Shown here piece by piece: positions 1-6,645 of a DNA stretch of 9,103 bases. Within the stretch, counting starts at the first letter, position 1; each line of letters opens with the position of its first letter. Origin of the DNA: Opitutaceae bacterium (GTDB lineage: Bacteria > Verrucomicrobiota > Verrucomicrobiia > Opitutales > Opitutaceae). The stretch covers positions 1 through 9,103 of the forward strand of contig JANXSC010000490.1 of the NCBI GenBank assembly GCA_025352845.1. Reading direction: 5' to 3'. The notes below the pieces were generated by a model. It saw only the letters and a program-made list of their open reading frames with translations, ran no database searches and was not told the DNA's origin. Position numbers and translations under genes: made by a program.

Positions 1-911
1 GGATTGGTTGTAGCCGCGCTCGTTGAGCCCGGGCCGGGGTCGCCGACCCCGGCTACATTATGGCGGATGAGCGATTTGTTTGCGACGAGCGCGGCGATGC
101 GGGCTTCGACGAGTTTCGAATCGGTCTCGAGCAACTGTGCCGTGTGGTCGCGGAGGTCGGCTTCGCGGTAGGCAGTGTGGCCGTCCTCTTGGAGCGTTTC
201 GAGGGCGTAGATAATTCCGGCGTCGAGCCGCGGCGGGGCGTCGTTGGCGAAGCCAAGGTTGATGGCGATGCGGTCGGCGGTTTTGAAACCGATGCCATCG
301 ATCTCGCGGGCGGCGCGGTAGGGTTCGGTGGTGAGGATGCGTTTCGCTTCGGAACCGAAATGCTTCACCAGTTTCAAGCACATCGAGGGCGTGACGCCGT
401 AGGTCTGGAGAAAAATGTAGAGCTCGCGCTCGGTGCGTTTGGCGTCCCAGGCCTGCTTGATCGCGGTGACGCGTTTTTTGCCGATGCCGTCGACTTCGCG
501 GAGCCGGCCCGATTCCTCGCTGAGCACGCGAAAGGTGTCGGTGCCGAACACATCCACGATCTTGTTCGCGTAAACCTTGCCGATGCCGGGCACGAGGCCG
601 CTGCCGAGGTATTTGCGGATGCCGTAAACGCTCGCGGGCAGCTCGCTCTTGAACGCCGCGATCTTGAACTGCGCGCCGTGCTGCGCATGGCGCGTCCATT
701 CGCCGGAGAGGTGCAGCGTCTCGCCGCACTCCACGCTTGGTAGCGCGCCGACGATCGTCACGAGTTCGGGGCGGGCCTTGGAGTCTGTGTTGGCACCGCC
801 GGCGGACGCGGGTGCGTCGGGCCGGAACTCCGCGATCGTGTAATGGTTTTCCTCGTTATGAAAAATGATCCGCTCAAGGACGCCGGTGAGCGTGGCGGAC
901 GGAGCTGGCAT
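1..911 (-). CDS. recD2: RecD2-type ATP-dependent DNA helicase, N-terminal part (runs off left edge)
   Basis: This is the first ~303 codons of a RecD-like superfamily 1B 5'-3' DNA helicase (RecD2/YrrC type, acting in DNA repair without RecBC). I read it from the ATG at 911-909. Residues ~5-90 (LTGVLERIIFHNEENHYTI..., VTIVGALPSVECGETLHLSGEW) match the OB-like N-terminal domain of the family. Three helix-hairpin-helix segments follow: VPGIGKVYANKIVDVFG (~107-123), VDGIGKKRVTAIKQAW (~140-155) and IDGIGFKTADRIAINLGF (~204-221). RecD2 proteins are usually over 700 residues, so the Walker A and other helicase motifs would lie beyond the edge. The frame is open to base 1, but from residue ~286 the sequence is VAGVGDPGPGS..., encoded by a palindromic element and unlike the preceding protein. 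No strong ribosome binding site is visible. vapC ends 39 bp upstream on the same strand, so co-transcription is possible. Family assignment is firm; whether the gene is intact cannot be decided here. Confidence 0.88.
   Translation of the reverse strand, partial: MPAPSATLTGVLERIIFHNEENHYTIAEFRPDAPASAGGANTDSKARPELVTIVGALPSVECGETLHLSGEWTRHAQHGAQFKIAAFKSELPASVYGIRKYLGSGLVPGIGKVYANKIVDVFGTDTFRVLSEESGRLREVDGIGKKRVTAIKQAWDAKRTERELYIFLQTYGVTPSMCLKLVKHFGSEAKRILTTEPYRAAREIDGIGFKTADRIAINLGFANDAPPRLDAGIIYALETLQEDGHTAYREADLRDHTAQLLETDSKLVEARIAALVANKSLIRHNVAGVGDPGPGSTSAATTN
9..57. repeat. Palindromic REP-like element inside the recD2 frame
   Basis: The 49-bp stretch is bounded by TGTAGCC (9-15) and GGCTACA (51-57), a perfect 7-bp inverted repeat. 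Inside lie two hairpins. GCTC-gtt-GAGC (18-28) is short. GCCGGGGTC-gcc-GACCCCGGC (33-53) has a perfect 9-bp stem and shares its last three bases with the outer repeat. The whole can be drawn as a two-armed cruciform. On the minus strand it is read in frame as part of recD2 (Val-Ala-Gly-Val-Gly-Asp-Pro-Gly-Pro-Gly...). Architecture and GC-rich stems are those of REP/REPIN-type dispersed repeats. I recall similar GTAGCC-bounded sequences in verrucomicrobial genomes, but only one copy is seen here, so dispersal is inference. Confidence 0.6.
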
Positions 912-950
912 GGCGGCGGCCAAGGGAAACGGGTGCGAATACAACCGCAG

Positions 951-1343
951 TTACACCGCTTGCCAGTCTTCGCACTTGAGACCGGGCACGCGGGCGAACT
1001 CGCGCAGGTTATGCGTGACGACGGTCGCGCCGAGGCGCAGCGCCTGCGCGGCGATGAGCAGATCGTAGGGGCCGATAACTTCACCGCGCCGCTCCAACGC
1101 GGTGCGCAACTGGCCGAACCGGGTGGCGTCGGCGATGGAGAATGGCTCGTTGGGCAGGGTCGCGACGAGTTCGTCGAGCCGCGCCCGCTGGCGGGACGAA
1201 CCGGCCTTGGCCGCGCCGTGTTCCAGTTCGGCCACGACAATTGCGGACAGGCGTAGCGAGGGAGCGGCGTCCAGCCAGCGCTGCACTAGCACCTCGTGGC
1301 CGCGCATAAAGTGCGAGCAGGCGTTGGTGTCAGGCAGGAACAT
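951..1343 (-). CDS. vapC: VapC-family PIN-domain ribonuclease toxin
   Basis: A 130-residue PIN-domain endoribonuclease, the toxin half of a type II VapBC module. VapC enzymes cut RNA (for studied members, initiator tRNA or 23S rRNA) using Mg-binding acidic residues. Visible motifs are LPDTN near the N-terminus (D5), VVAELEHG (E39), GPYDLLIAAQALRLGA (D94) and VVTHNLREFARVPGLKCEDW at the C-terminus. This layout matches the subgroup of enteric VapC (GPYD...TNNxREFxRxPG), where the usual fourth acidic position is Asn; here it is N112. I chose the ATG at 1343, which gives MFLPDTN. A GTG at 1349 would add two residues and overlap the vapB stop as GTGA. Either start implies translational coupling to vapB. 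The length is normal and all key residues are present, so the toxin looks functional. The RNA target cannot be inferred. Confidence 0.93.
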   Translation of the reverse strand: MFLPDTNACSHFMRGHEVLVQRWLDAAPSLRLSAIVVAELEHGAAKAGSSRQRARLDELVATLPNEPFSIADATRFGQLRTALERRGEVIGPYDLLIAAQALRLGATVVTHNLREFARVPGLKCEDWQAV

Positions 1344-1345
1344 GC

Positions 1346-1591
1346 TCACCAGTTGAAATCGCGTGGCACGTCTTTGCCCCGCACGGGCTCGCGCAGGGGA
1401 AAATCGGGGCAGGAACCGGCGAGCCGGGCGAGTTTTTTGCGCAGGTCTGCCGGATCGTTATGCGGGTGGATCTGGACGACACCGGCCTTGGTGCGGCGGA
1501 GCGTGACGGTCTTGCCGGGAAAGCGAAACTCCTTGGGCAGGCGCACGGCTTGGGAGCCGCCCGTGGTAAAAAGCTTGGCGGTTTTGGTCAC
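1346..1591 (-). CDS. vapB: VapB-family antitoxin (AbrB/SpoVT-type fold)
   Basis: An 81-residue antitoxin partner of the adjacent VapC. The N-terminal half, with GGSQAVRLPKEFRFPGKTVTLRR at about residues 11-33 (shown in two parts: GGSQAVRLPKEF, RFPGKTVTLRR), is the swapped-hairpin AbrB-like DNA-binding domain typical of VapB. The C-terminal part ends in REPVRGKDVPRDFNW, like the toxin-wrapping tail that inserts Arg and aromatic residues into the VapC active site. The start is GTG at 1591-1589; no ATG gives the complete domain. The stop (TGA, 1348-1346) overlaps or lies 2 bp from the vapC start. By analogy with other VapBC modules, the VapB-VapC complex would repress its own promoter, and a palindromic site directly upstream fits that role. 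Confidence 0.92.
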   Translation of the reverse strand: MTKTAKLFTTGGSQAVRLPKEFRFPGKTVTLRRTKAGVVQIHPHNDPADLRKKLARLAGSCPDFPLREPVRGKDVPRDFNW

Positions 1592-1613
1592 GTAGCTACG
1601 GTGTAGTTATCGT
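1592..1613. promoter_or_regulatory. Candidate VapB operator
   Basis: Directly upstream of the vapB GTG lie a perfect 10-bp palindrome CGTAGCTACG (1591-1600) and an overlapping inverted repeat CTAC-ggt-GTAG (1596-1606), extendable with mismatches to TA at both outer ends. The same bases can also be read as two tandem 11-bp half-sites, GTAGCTACGGT and GTAGTTATCGT, which agree at 8 of 11 positions. Compact inverted repeats over the promoter are the usual VapB binding sites, so an autoregulatory operator is likely by position. The minus strand has a TTGAC (1625-1621), but I find no well-spaced -10 box for it. Confidence 0.4.
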
Positions 1614-1690
1614 GCGGGGCGTCAAGGCCGCTGGGCTGTGCGCGCCACCCGGCAGACTCAAACGGATTCAACTCACCCATTCAGAAAACC

Positions 1691-2152
1691 ATGTCCACCC
1701 CCGCGCCCAGCCAGTATCTGCCGCTCATCCAGCTCGCGGTCACGCCGGTGATTTTGATTTCGGGCGTCGGGGCGCTGATGCTCACGCTGACGAATCGCAT
1801 GGGACGGATTGTTGATCGCACGCGGACGCTGGCGGGTCAGGTGCGCGGCGCGGGGGCGGGCGAGCGCGAGCATTTCGAGACCCAGCTCGAAATTATGTGG
1901 CGGCGCGCCAAGCTCGTGCGGCGCGCCGTGATGTTTGCCGGCCTGAGCATGTTGCTCTCGTGCCTCCTCGTAATGGTGATTTTTGTGGACGCATCGGTGC
2001 AGCGGGAGTTCGGCGCGGAGATCGTGGTGTTCTTCGTCGCGAGTATCCTGGCGCTCATCGCGGCGCTGCTCTCTTTCTTGCGCGACATCGTGGTGTCGCT
2101 GCACGCGCTGCGGCTGGAGGTCGAACGTGCGCGGCGGTCCGGCGCGCCGTAA
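1691..2152 (+). CDS. DUF2721 family integral membrane protein
   Basis: A 153-residue protein of the DUF2721 family, whose function is unknown. It has three hydrophobic segments: ~11-33 (PLIQLAVTPVILISGVGALM), ~79-100 (AVMFAGLSMLLSCLLVMVIF) and ~110-135 (IVVFFVASILALIAALLSFL). Between the first and second sits a basic and polar loop. It begins with TNRMGRIVDRTRTL, the most recognisable conserved stretch of the family, followed by a charged helix (EREHFETQLEIMWRRAKLVRRA). The C-terminus is Arg-rich and probably cytoplasmic. The start is ATG at 1691; the upstream sequence has no clear Shine-Dalgarno. The gene diverges from vapB across a 99-bp spacer and converges on the HAD gene with only 3 bp between stops. 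It appears to be a single-gene unit; nothing nearby indicates its role. Confidence 0.85.
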   Translation: MSTPAPSQYLPLIQLAVTPVILISGVGALMLTLTNRMGRIVDRTRTLAGQVRGAGAGEREHFETQLEIMWRRAKLVRRAVMFAGLSMLLSCLLVMVIFVDASVQREFGAEIVVFFVASILALIAALLSFLRDIVVSLHALRLEVERARRSGAP

Positions 2153-2155
2153 GGT

Positions 2156-2809
2156 CTACGTCTGCGGCTGCGCAAGCGCCGCCTGCAATGCGATGAGATC
2201 GGGAAACACGGCGTCGGCCCCGGCGGCGCGGAGCTGGGCGGCATCGTGCGTGCCGGTCGTGACGCACCAGCAGAGGAAGCCGCCGTTGTGCGCCGCCTCG
2301 ACATCGAAGGGCGAATCGCCGAGGAGCAGCGTGGAGTCTGGTGTCGCGCCGATCGTGGTGAGCACGTGGGTGGCAAACTCCGGCTGAGGTTTCAGCCACG
2401 CGGTGTCGCGGGCGCCGAAGATGCCGCGAAGGTAGGGCGTGACGCCGAGGTGCGCGCAGATGCGGCGCGCGTGCTCGCCGCGTTTGTTGGTAAACACGGC
2501 GAGCGTGACGCCGGCGGCGTGTTGCGCGCGGACGAGTTCCAATGCGCCGGGAAAGAGCGTCACTTCGTCCAACAGGATCGAATCACTATAGGCGACGTGC
2601 ATGGCCACGGCGGCGGCGATTTTGTCCGGGGGCAGAAAATGCGCCATGGCCTGGTTGATGCCGCCGCCGACGGCGCGGCGCACTGCCTCCATCGTCGGCG
2701 CCGTCCGGTCGAACTGCGGCAGCGTGTGGCAATACCCGCGGTGAATCGTCGTGAAGGCATCGACGAGCGTGCCGTCGAGATCGAGGAGGAGGGTGGCGAA
2801 GCGCGGCAT
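2156..2809 (-). CDS. HAD-superfamily hydrolase, phosphoglycolate phosphatase-like
   Basis: A 217-residue haloacid dehalogenase-type phosphatase, closest in layout to Gph/PGPase (subfamily IA, helical cap). Motif I is LLLDLDGTLVD with nucleophile D10 and acid/base D12. Motif II is VFTNK with T107. Motif III is the Lys in WLKPQPEF (K140). Motif IV is LLLGDSPFD with D165 and D169. Residues ~15-85 between motifs I and II form the alpha-helical cap (GGGINQAMAHFLPPDKIAAA). The expected reaction is hydrolysis of a small phosphomonoester such as 2-phosphoglycolate, the scavenged product of DNA 3' end repair. Substrate cannot be fixed from sequence, since IA members range widely. The start ATG at 2809 lies divergently 56 bp from the mlaE start. 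All catalytic residues are present. Confidence 0.9.
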   Translation of the reverse strand: MPRFATLLLDLDGTLVDAFTTIHRGYCHTLPQFDRTAPTMEAVRRAVGGGINQAMAHFLPPDKIAAAVAMHVAYSDSILLDEVTLFPGALELVRAQHAAGVTLAVFTNKRGEHARRICAHLGVTPYLRGIFGARDTAWLKPQPEFATHVLTTIGATPDSTLLLGDSPFDVEAAHNGGFLCWCVTTGTHDAAQLRAAGADAVFPDLIALQAALAQPQT

Positions 2810-2865
2810 GAAGACCCGCGAGATTTGGTTTGGCGTGGCGCGGTGTCACGGGTGAAGTGGCGGCA

Positions 2866-3993
2866 ATGCCAGGGAGTTTAGAATCTGGAGACGCCACCGT
2901 CACCGCGATCGAGATCGACGGTGGCCTCGACGTGGTCTTGGGCGGTGTGTGGCAGGTGACGGTGTCGCGGCCGACTTGGGGCAAGCTGCTCGCCGGGCGC
3001 GAGCCGCGCCGCGTGCGACTGCGGACCGACGAGGTGGCCAAGTGGGACACGTCGCTCCTGCTGTTTCTCATCGAGGCGCAGGAGTGGTGTCGGGTCGTCG
3101 GCGCGTATTGCGACACAGAGGCGCTCCCGGAAAAAATCCGCACGCTGCTGGGACAGTTCACCAAGGCGCGGGAAACGAGCGTGCCCTTCGACCGCTCGGA
3201 AAGTTTTCTCACGGGCGTCGGGCAGGCGACGATTGAGACGTGGGAGCGCGCCCGCACCGCCTCGACGTTTCTCGGCGAGAGCGTGATTGGGGTGGCGCGG
3301 CTGCTGAAACGCCCGCGGATGTTTCGCTGGCACGATTGCTTCGAGGAGATGCAGCAGTGCGGCGCGATGGCGCTGCCGATCGTGAGCCTGATCAGTTTCC
3401 TCGTCGGCCTGATCATGGCCTATCAGGCGGCGGTGCAACTGCGGCAGTTCGGCGCGGATATTTTCGTCGCGGATCTGGTGGGACTCTCGGTCGTGCGCGA
3501 GATGGGGCCGATGATGGCGGCAATCATTCTGGCGGGGCGGACGGGCGCGGCGTTTGCCGCGACGCTCGCGAACATGAAGGCCAACGAGGAGGTCGATGCG
3601 CTGGAGACGCTCGGCATCCCGCCGGTGTTTTTCCTCGCGCTGCCGCGGCTGGTGGCGCTGACGCTGATGATGCCGCTGCTTGCGCTCTACGCCAACTGCC
3701 TCGGGATCCTCGGCGGCATGGCGGTCGGGAAGGGCGTGCTGGACATCCCGCCCTCGGCCTACTGGATCGAGACGCAGAGCATTATCGACCTGTCGGACGT
3801 GAGCACGGGCCTGATCAAGGCCTTCGCGTTCGGCGTGCTCATCAGCCTCGCGGGCTGCCTGCGTGGGCTGCAGGCCGAGCGCAGTGCGGCGGGCGTGGGC
3901 CGGGCGGCGACCTCGGCCGTCGTGACCTCGGTGCTGCTAATCATCGTGGCCGACTCGTTGTTCGCCGTGATCTTCAATTATCTCGGCTGGTGA
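2866..3993 (+). CDS. mlaE: MlaE-family ABC lipid transporter permease with fused N-terminal STAS domain
   Basis: A 375-residue inner-membrane permease of the MlaE/TGD1 family, the membrane core of MCE-type lipid transporters. Residues ~5-100 form a STAS-like domain (ATVTAIEIDGG..., KWDTSLLLFLIEAQEW), occupying the place of the separate MlaB subunit. From residue ~169 the permease follows with several membrane spans (ALPIVSLISFLVGLIMAYQA, LVALTLMMPLLALYANCLG, ATSAVVTSVLLIIVADSLFA). The family signature REMGPMMAAIILAGRTGAAF starts at R211 and continues to MKANEEVDALETLGIPP, the segment that couples to the ATPase. I chose the ATG at 2866 because GGTGAAG lies about 8 bp upstream; a TTG at 2830 would add 12 residues. 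It is the first gene of a four-gene operon, and mlaF starts 7 bp after its stop. The N-terminal fusion is common in non-proteobacterial homologues. Confidence 0.92.
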   Translation: MPGSLESGDATVTAIEIDGGLDVVLGGVWQVTVSRPTWGKLLAGREPRRVRLRTDEVAKWDTSLLLFLIEAQEWCRVVGAYCDTEALPEKIRTLLGQFTKARETSVPFDRSESFLTGVGQATIETWERARTASTFLGESVIGVARLLKRPRMFRWHDCFEEMQQCGAMALPIVSLISFLVGLIMAYQAAVQLRQFGADIFVADLVGLSVVREMGPMMAAIILAGRTGAAFAATLANMKANEEVDALETLGIPPVFFLALPRLVALTLMMPLLALYANCLGILGGMAVGKGVLDIPPSAYWIETQSIIDLSDVSTGLIKAFAFGVLISLAGCLRGLQAERSAAGVGRAATSAVVTSVLLIIVADSLFAVIFNYLGW

Positions 3994-4000
3994 CGCCCCG

Positions 4001-4780
4001 ATGAACGCCGACGCCAACAGCATCCCCGCGATCGAGGTGGAGAAACTCCAGGCCGGCTACGATGGCGACGTGGTGCTGCAGGAGGTGACGTTTTCGGTGC
4101 GGCGCGGGGAGGTGTTTTTCATCATCGGCGGATCGGGTTGCGGCAAGAGCACGCTGCTGCGCCATCTCGTCGGGCTGAACGCACCGATGGCGGGCACGGT
4201 GAAATTTTTCGGCCAGCCCTTTACCCACGCCGCGCTGGCGGATCGGCGCGCGCTGCTGAAAACCTTCGGCATGCTCTTCCAGGGCGGCGCGCTCTGGAGT
4301 TCGCTCACGCTGCGGGAAAACGTCGCGCTCCCGCTCGAGGAATACACGCCGCTCTCCGCGCGCGAGGTGAACGAAATCGCCACGCTCAAGCTCGCCCAGG
4401 TCGGGCTCGGCGGATTCGAGGATTATTTTCCCGCGGAGATCAGCGGCGGCATGCGGAAACGCGCCGGCCTCGCGCGCGCGCTCGCGCTCGATCCGGAGAT
4501 TGTGTTTTTCGACGAACCCTCGGCGGGCCTCGACCCGGTGACCTCGCGCAAGCTCGACGAACTCATCCTCCAGGTGCGCGACACCTTCGGCACGACCATC
4601 GTGATCGTCTCGCACGAGCTGGACTCGATCTACAGCATCGCGGATCGCGTGATCATGCTCGACCGCGCGGAGAAGGGCGTCATCGCCGAGGGCACGCCCC
4701 GCGAACTCGCGGCGAACAGCCGTGACCCGCGCGTGTCGGAGTTTCTCCGCCGCTTGGATATGGCGGCGCGGCCCGCGTGA
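4001..4780 (+). CDS. mlaF: MlaF-family ABC transporter ATP-binding protein
   Basis: A 259-residue cytoplasmic ATPase that would power the MlaE permease. Motifs in order: Walker A GGSGCGKST (43-51), Q-loop MLFQGGALW (Q94), signature EISGGMRKRAGLARAL (S148-G150), Walker B EIVFFDEPSAGLDP (D171, E172) and H-loop VIVSHELDS (H205). ISGGMRKR and FQGGALWSSLT are typical of the MlaF/Ttg2A/MKL branch rather than of importers. The C-terminus has EFLRRLDMAAR, like the MlaF tail that reaches across the dimer. The start is ATG at 4001; no clear Shine-Dalgarno is seen, and tight spacing to mlaE suggests translational coupling. All nucleotide-binding residues are intact. Confidence 0.94.
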   Translation: MNADANSIPAIEVEKLQAGYDGDVVLQEVTFSVRRGEVFFIIGGSGCGKSTLLRHLVGLNAPMAGTVKFFGQPFTHAALADRRALLKTFGMLFQGGALWSSLTLRENVALPLEEYTPLSAREVNEIATLKLAQVGLGGFEDYFPAEISGGMRKRAGLARALALDPEIVFFDEPSAGLDPVTSRKLDELILQVRDTFGTTIVIVSHELDSIYSIADRVIMLDRAEKGVIAEGTPRELAANSRDPRVSEFLRRLDMAARPA

Positions 4781-4830
4781 GCGCTTAAATTTCTGTCCAT
4801 TCTCCGCATTCTTCCTAAACCAAGACCCGA

Positions 4831-5856
4831 GTGAAAACCAAAGTCAGCCCCGCCATCGTCGGCGCGTTTGTGATCGGTGCCATGGTGCTCGGCATCGTCG
4901 CGCTGTTTGCGTTCGGCGGGTTTAATTTTTTCACCAAGCCGCAGCGGTTCGTCGTGTATTTCGACGAATCGGTGCACGGCCTAGACCAAGGTTCGGCTGT
5001 GAAGCTGCGCGGTGTGCGCGTGGGCCGGGTGATCGATCTCAACCTGCGCTACGACGAGCAGCGCAACCACTCGCTGGTCGCGGTGACCTGCGAGTTCAGC
5101 AAGGACGTGATCAGCGACAACCGCGGCCAGCTGATCAACGTCGCCGACCGCGCCGAGCTCGAGGGCCTCGTGCGCCGCGGACTGCGCGCGCGCCTGGAAG
5201 TGCAGGCGCTCGCGACCGGGCTGCTGTTTGTCGGCCTCGACTTTCTCGACCCCAAGGAGAACCCGCCGACCGTGCCCGTGGCCGAGGCGCGCTACGTCGT
5301 CGTGCCCTTCGTGCCCTCGGCGATCGTGGAGTTTCAGGCGAGCGTGACCGAAGTGTTGAGCAACCTGAAAAAGATCGATCTCCCCGGCATCTCGAAAAGC
5401 CTCACCGCGCTCATCACGGAGACGCGCAAGCAACTCGAGGGCGTCGATCTCCGCGGCGTGAGCGAACAGTGGAAACGCACCGGCGCGCAGGTCGAGGCGC
5501 TCGCCACCGGGCCGGACGTGAAGCGCACCTTCGACAATCTCAACACCGCAATCGGGGAATTCCGCGCGACCGTCACCAAGCTCGACCGCCAGATCGAACC
5601 GATCGCGGGCGAGGTGAATGCAACGCTGGGCGAGGTGAAGAAGGCGGTGCTGGCGTTTGCCGAGACCGCCGCCGCCGCAAAAAATTTCATCGCGGCCAAC
5701 GGCGGCGTCGGGGCCGACGTGGCCGAGACGCTCGGCCGGTTCGACGAGGCGGCGGAGGCGGTGCGGCGGCTCGCGGATTTTCTCGAGCGCAACCCGAGCG
5801 CGATTCTTTCCGGCCGCAAGGCGGCCGCACCGGCGAGCCCGAAGAAAGCCCCATGA
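4831..5856 (+). CDS. mlaD: MlaD-like MCE-domain protein with long helical C-terminal extension
   Basis: A 341-residue periplasmic lipid-binding protein anchored in the inner membrane. Residues ~7-30 (SPAIVGAFVIGAMVLGIVAL) form one membrane anchor. The MCE domain follows at ~38-143, with FVVYFDESVHGLDQGSAVKL and GVRVGRVIDL as hallmark segments and LATGLLFVGLDF at its end. Residues ~165-325 are mostly predicted helical, with repeated Leu/Val spacing (FQASVTEVLSNLKKI, EVKKAVLAFAETAAAA), ending in FLERNPSAILSGRK, a tail common in MlaD/PqiB homologues. E. coli MlaD is about 183 residues, so the extension is substantial. It recalls the PqiB coiled-coil needle. The start is GTG at 4831, after a 50-bp gap from mlaF that holds no recognisable signal. 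The stop overlaps the lipoprotein start (ATGA). Single-MCE hexamer formation is expected from the family. Confidence 0.92.
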   Translation: MKTKVSPAIVGAFVIGAMVLGIVALFAFGGFNFFTKPQRFVVYFDESVHGLDQGSAVKLRGVRVGRVIDLNLRYDEQRNHSLVAVTCEFSKDVISDNRGQLINVADRAELEGLVRRGLRARLEVQALATGLLFVGLDFLDPKENPPTVPVAEARYVVVPFVPSAIVEFQASVTEVLSNLKKIDLPGISKSLTALITETRKQLEGVDLRGVSEQWKRTGAQVEALATGPDVKRTFDNLNTAIGEFRATVTKLDRQIEPIAGEVNATLGEVKKAVLAFAETAAAAKNFIAANGGVGADVAETLGRFDEAAEAVRRLADFLERNPSAILSGRKAAAPASPKKAP

Positions 5857-6464
5857 GCGCGCGCCTGATTCCCCTTCTCCTCGGGATTGCCGGCGGTGGT
5901 GTGCTTTTGCTTTTGGCGGGCTGCAATCTGCTGCCCGAGGCGAAGACCGATCCCACGCGGTTCTATGTGCTGAAGTCGACCGCACCTGGCGCGGCCCCGA
6001 CGCCGAATACCGGCGCCACGGCCGTGCGTCTGCGGCCGATCGAACTCGCGGACTATCTGCGCACGCGCGCGCTGATCGTCCGCCACGGCGACAACGAACT
6101 CGATTTCCGGGATTTCGCGCGTTGGGGCGAAGCGCTTGGGACCGGCATCACGCGCGTGCTGCGCGAGGAGTTCGCCGCGCGCGGTGCGCCGGTCGCGACC
6201 GGCGGCATGAACGCCGGCCCGGCGGAGCAGAAAATCGAGCTGCGCATCCGCGTGCTCGCGTGCGAGGGCGCGGCGGACGGCGGCGTGCGTTTTCACGCGA
6301 CGTGGGAACTTCTCGCCATCGGCGGCGTAGCCGCGCGGCGGGGCGACTACCGGCCGACCACGCTGCGTTGGGACGGCCAGAACGAAACCACGCTCGCCGC
6401 GGCCCTGAGCGAAGGGATCGCCGGCCTCGCCGCCGAAATCGCGCCGACGATGGCGAAGAAGTAG
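5853..6464 (+). CDS. PqiC-like lipoprotein, ABC-type transport auxiliary component
   Basis: A 203-residue lipoprotein of the ABC_trans_aux (PqiC/YmbA-like) family. The signal sequence is MSARLIPLLLGIAGGGVLLL followed by the lipobox LAGC, with the lipidated Cys at residue 24. The mature part contains the family pattern VRLRPIELADYLRTRALIVR, then DFRDFARWGEALGTGITRVL (residues ~85-104) and later a beta-rich WELLAIGGVA segment. In E. coli PqiC sits at the outer membrane and receives the PqiB needle. An equivalent outer-membrane docking role for this protein with the upstream MCE protein is inference. The start ATG at 5853 overlaps the mlaD stop by ATGA, and GAAGAAAG lies just upstream. The frame stays open far upstream inside mlaD, but only this start gives a lipoprotein signal. 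It ends the operon. Confidence 0.88.
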   Translation: MSARLIPLLLGIAGGGVLLLLAGCNLLPEAKTDPTRFYVLKSTAPGAAPTPNTGATAVRLRPIELADYLRTRALIVRHGDNELDFRDFARWGEALGTGITRVLREEFAARGAPVATGGMNAGPAEQKIELRIRVLACEGAADGGVRFHATWELLAIGGVAARRGDYRPTTLRWDGQNETTLAAALSEGIAGLAAEIAPTMAKK

Positions 6465-6517
6465 GGCGGCAGAATTTGGCTTGTGCGGCGTCGTAACGTG
6501 ACCTTTGTCGAACGACC

Positions 6518-6554
6518 ATGAATCTCGGCGCTGAACTCGCAGCTGATTTTTTTT
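6518..6554 (+). terminator. Possible weak terminator after the lipid transport operon
   Basis: Fifty-four bases after the lipoprotein stop begins a stretch containing GCTG-aactcg-CAGC (6530-6543), followed after three bases by a run of eight T (6547-6554). The stem is only 4 bp, so intrinsic termination would be weak. The position at the end of a four-gene operon and the T-run, rare in this GC-rich window, are the support. The same bases spell a 12-residue reading frame (ATG at 6518), which I do not regard as a gene. Confidence 0.35.
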
Positions 6555-6590
6555 AAGCGAGAGCCAATGGGACTTGGCGTGTGCAGGCTG

Positions 6591-6615
6591 AAAACGGATA
6601 TCCGTCGTTTTTTTT
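6591..6615 (+). terminator. Second palindrome plus T-run in the 6465-6645 spacer
   Basis: ACGGATATCCGT (6594-6605) is a perfect 12-bp palindrome preceded by AAA and followed after two bases by eight T (6608-6615). As RNA it would fold as ACGG-atat-CCGT, a short stem with a U-tract, resembling a weak intrinsic terminator. Being a perfect palindrome 40 bp upstream of the next gene, it could equally be a protein-binding site. The rest of the 181-bp spacer shows no RNA gene or convincing promoter. Confidence 0.35.
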
Positions 6616-6645
6616 GAAGTGATTTAGCTGCACCGCCGATTCAGG

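Noticed and set aside
60..743. A 227-codon plus-strand open frame opposite recD2
   Set aside because: Its product is composition-driven (Ala/Gly/Asp/Val-rich) with no family motifs, while the opposite strand reads as a clear RecD2 protein with three helix-hairpin-helix segments.
1612..1690. Possible small gene or RNA between vapB and the DUF2721 gene
   Set aside because: Too short, no conserved RNA fold or ribosome binding site visible; best taken as a divergent promoter region, though no clear -10/-35 pair was found.
2164..2182. GCGGC...GCCGC inverted repeat at the convergent gene ends, considered as a terminator
   Set aside because: The stem is 5 bp with no T-run on either strand and lies inside the HAD coding region; GC-rich codons explain it.
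2830..2865. TTG start giving mlaE 12 extra residues
   Set aside because: The added residues (MAWRGVTGEVAA) do not belong to the STAS domain, and the ATG at 2866 has a better-placed GGTGAAG upstream.
5469..5852. Upstream extension of the lipoprotein frame inside mlaD
   Set aside because: The extension is Arg-rich shadow sequence of mlaD; starting at 5853 gives a proper signal peptide with lipobox LAGC.
6326..6350. A GTAGCC...GACTAC stretch resembling the 9-57 element
   Set aside because: The arms are not matching inverted repeats and the internal hairpins are absent; it encodes a normal part of the lipoprotein (GGVAARRGDYRP).
6518..6556. Tiny open frame MNLGAELAADFF
   Set aside because: Twelve residues, no ribosome binding site, and its last codons are the T-run of a possible terminator; nothing supports translation.
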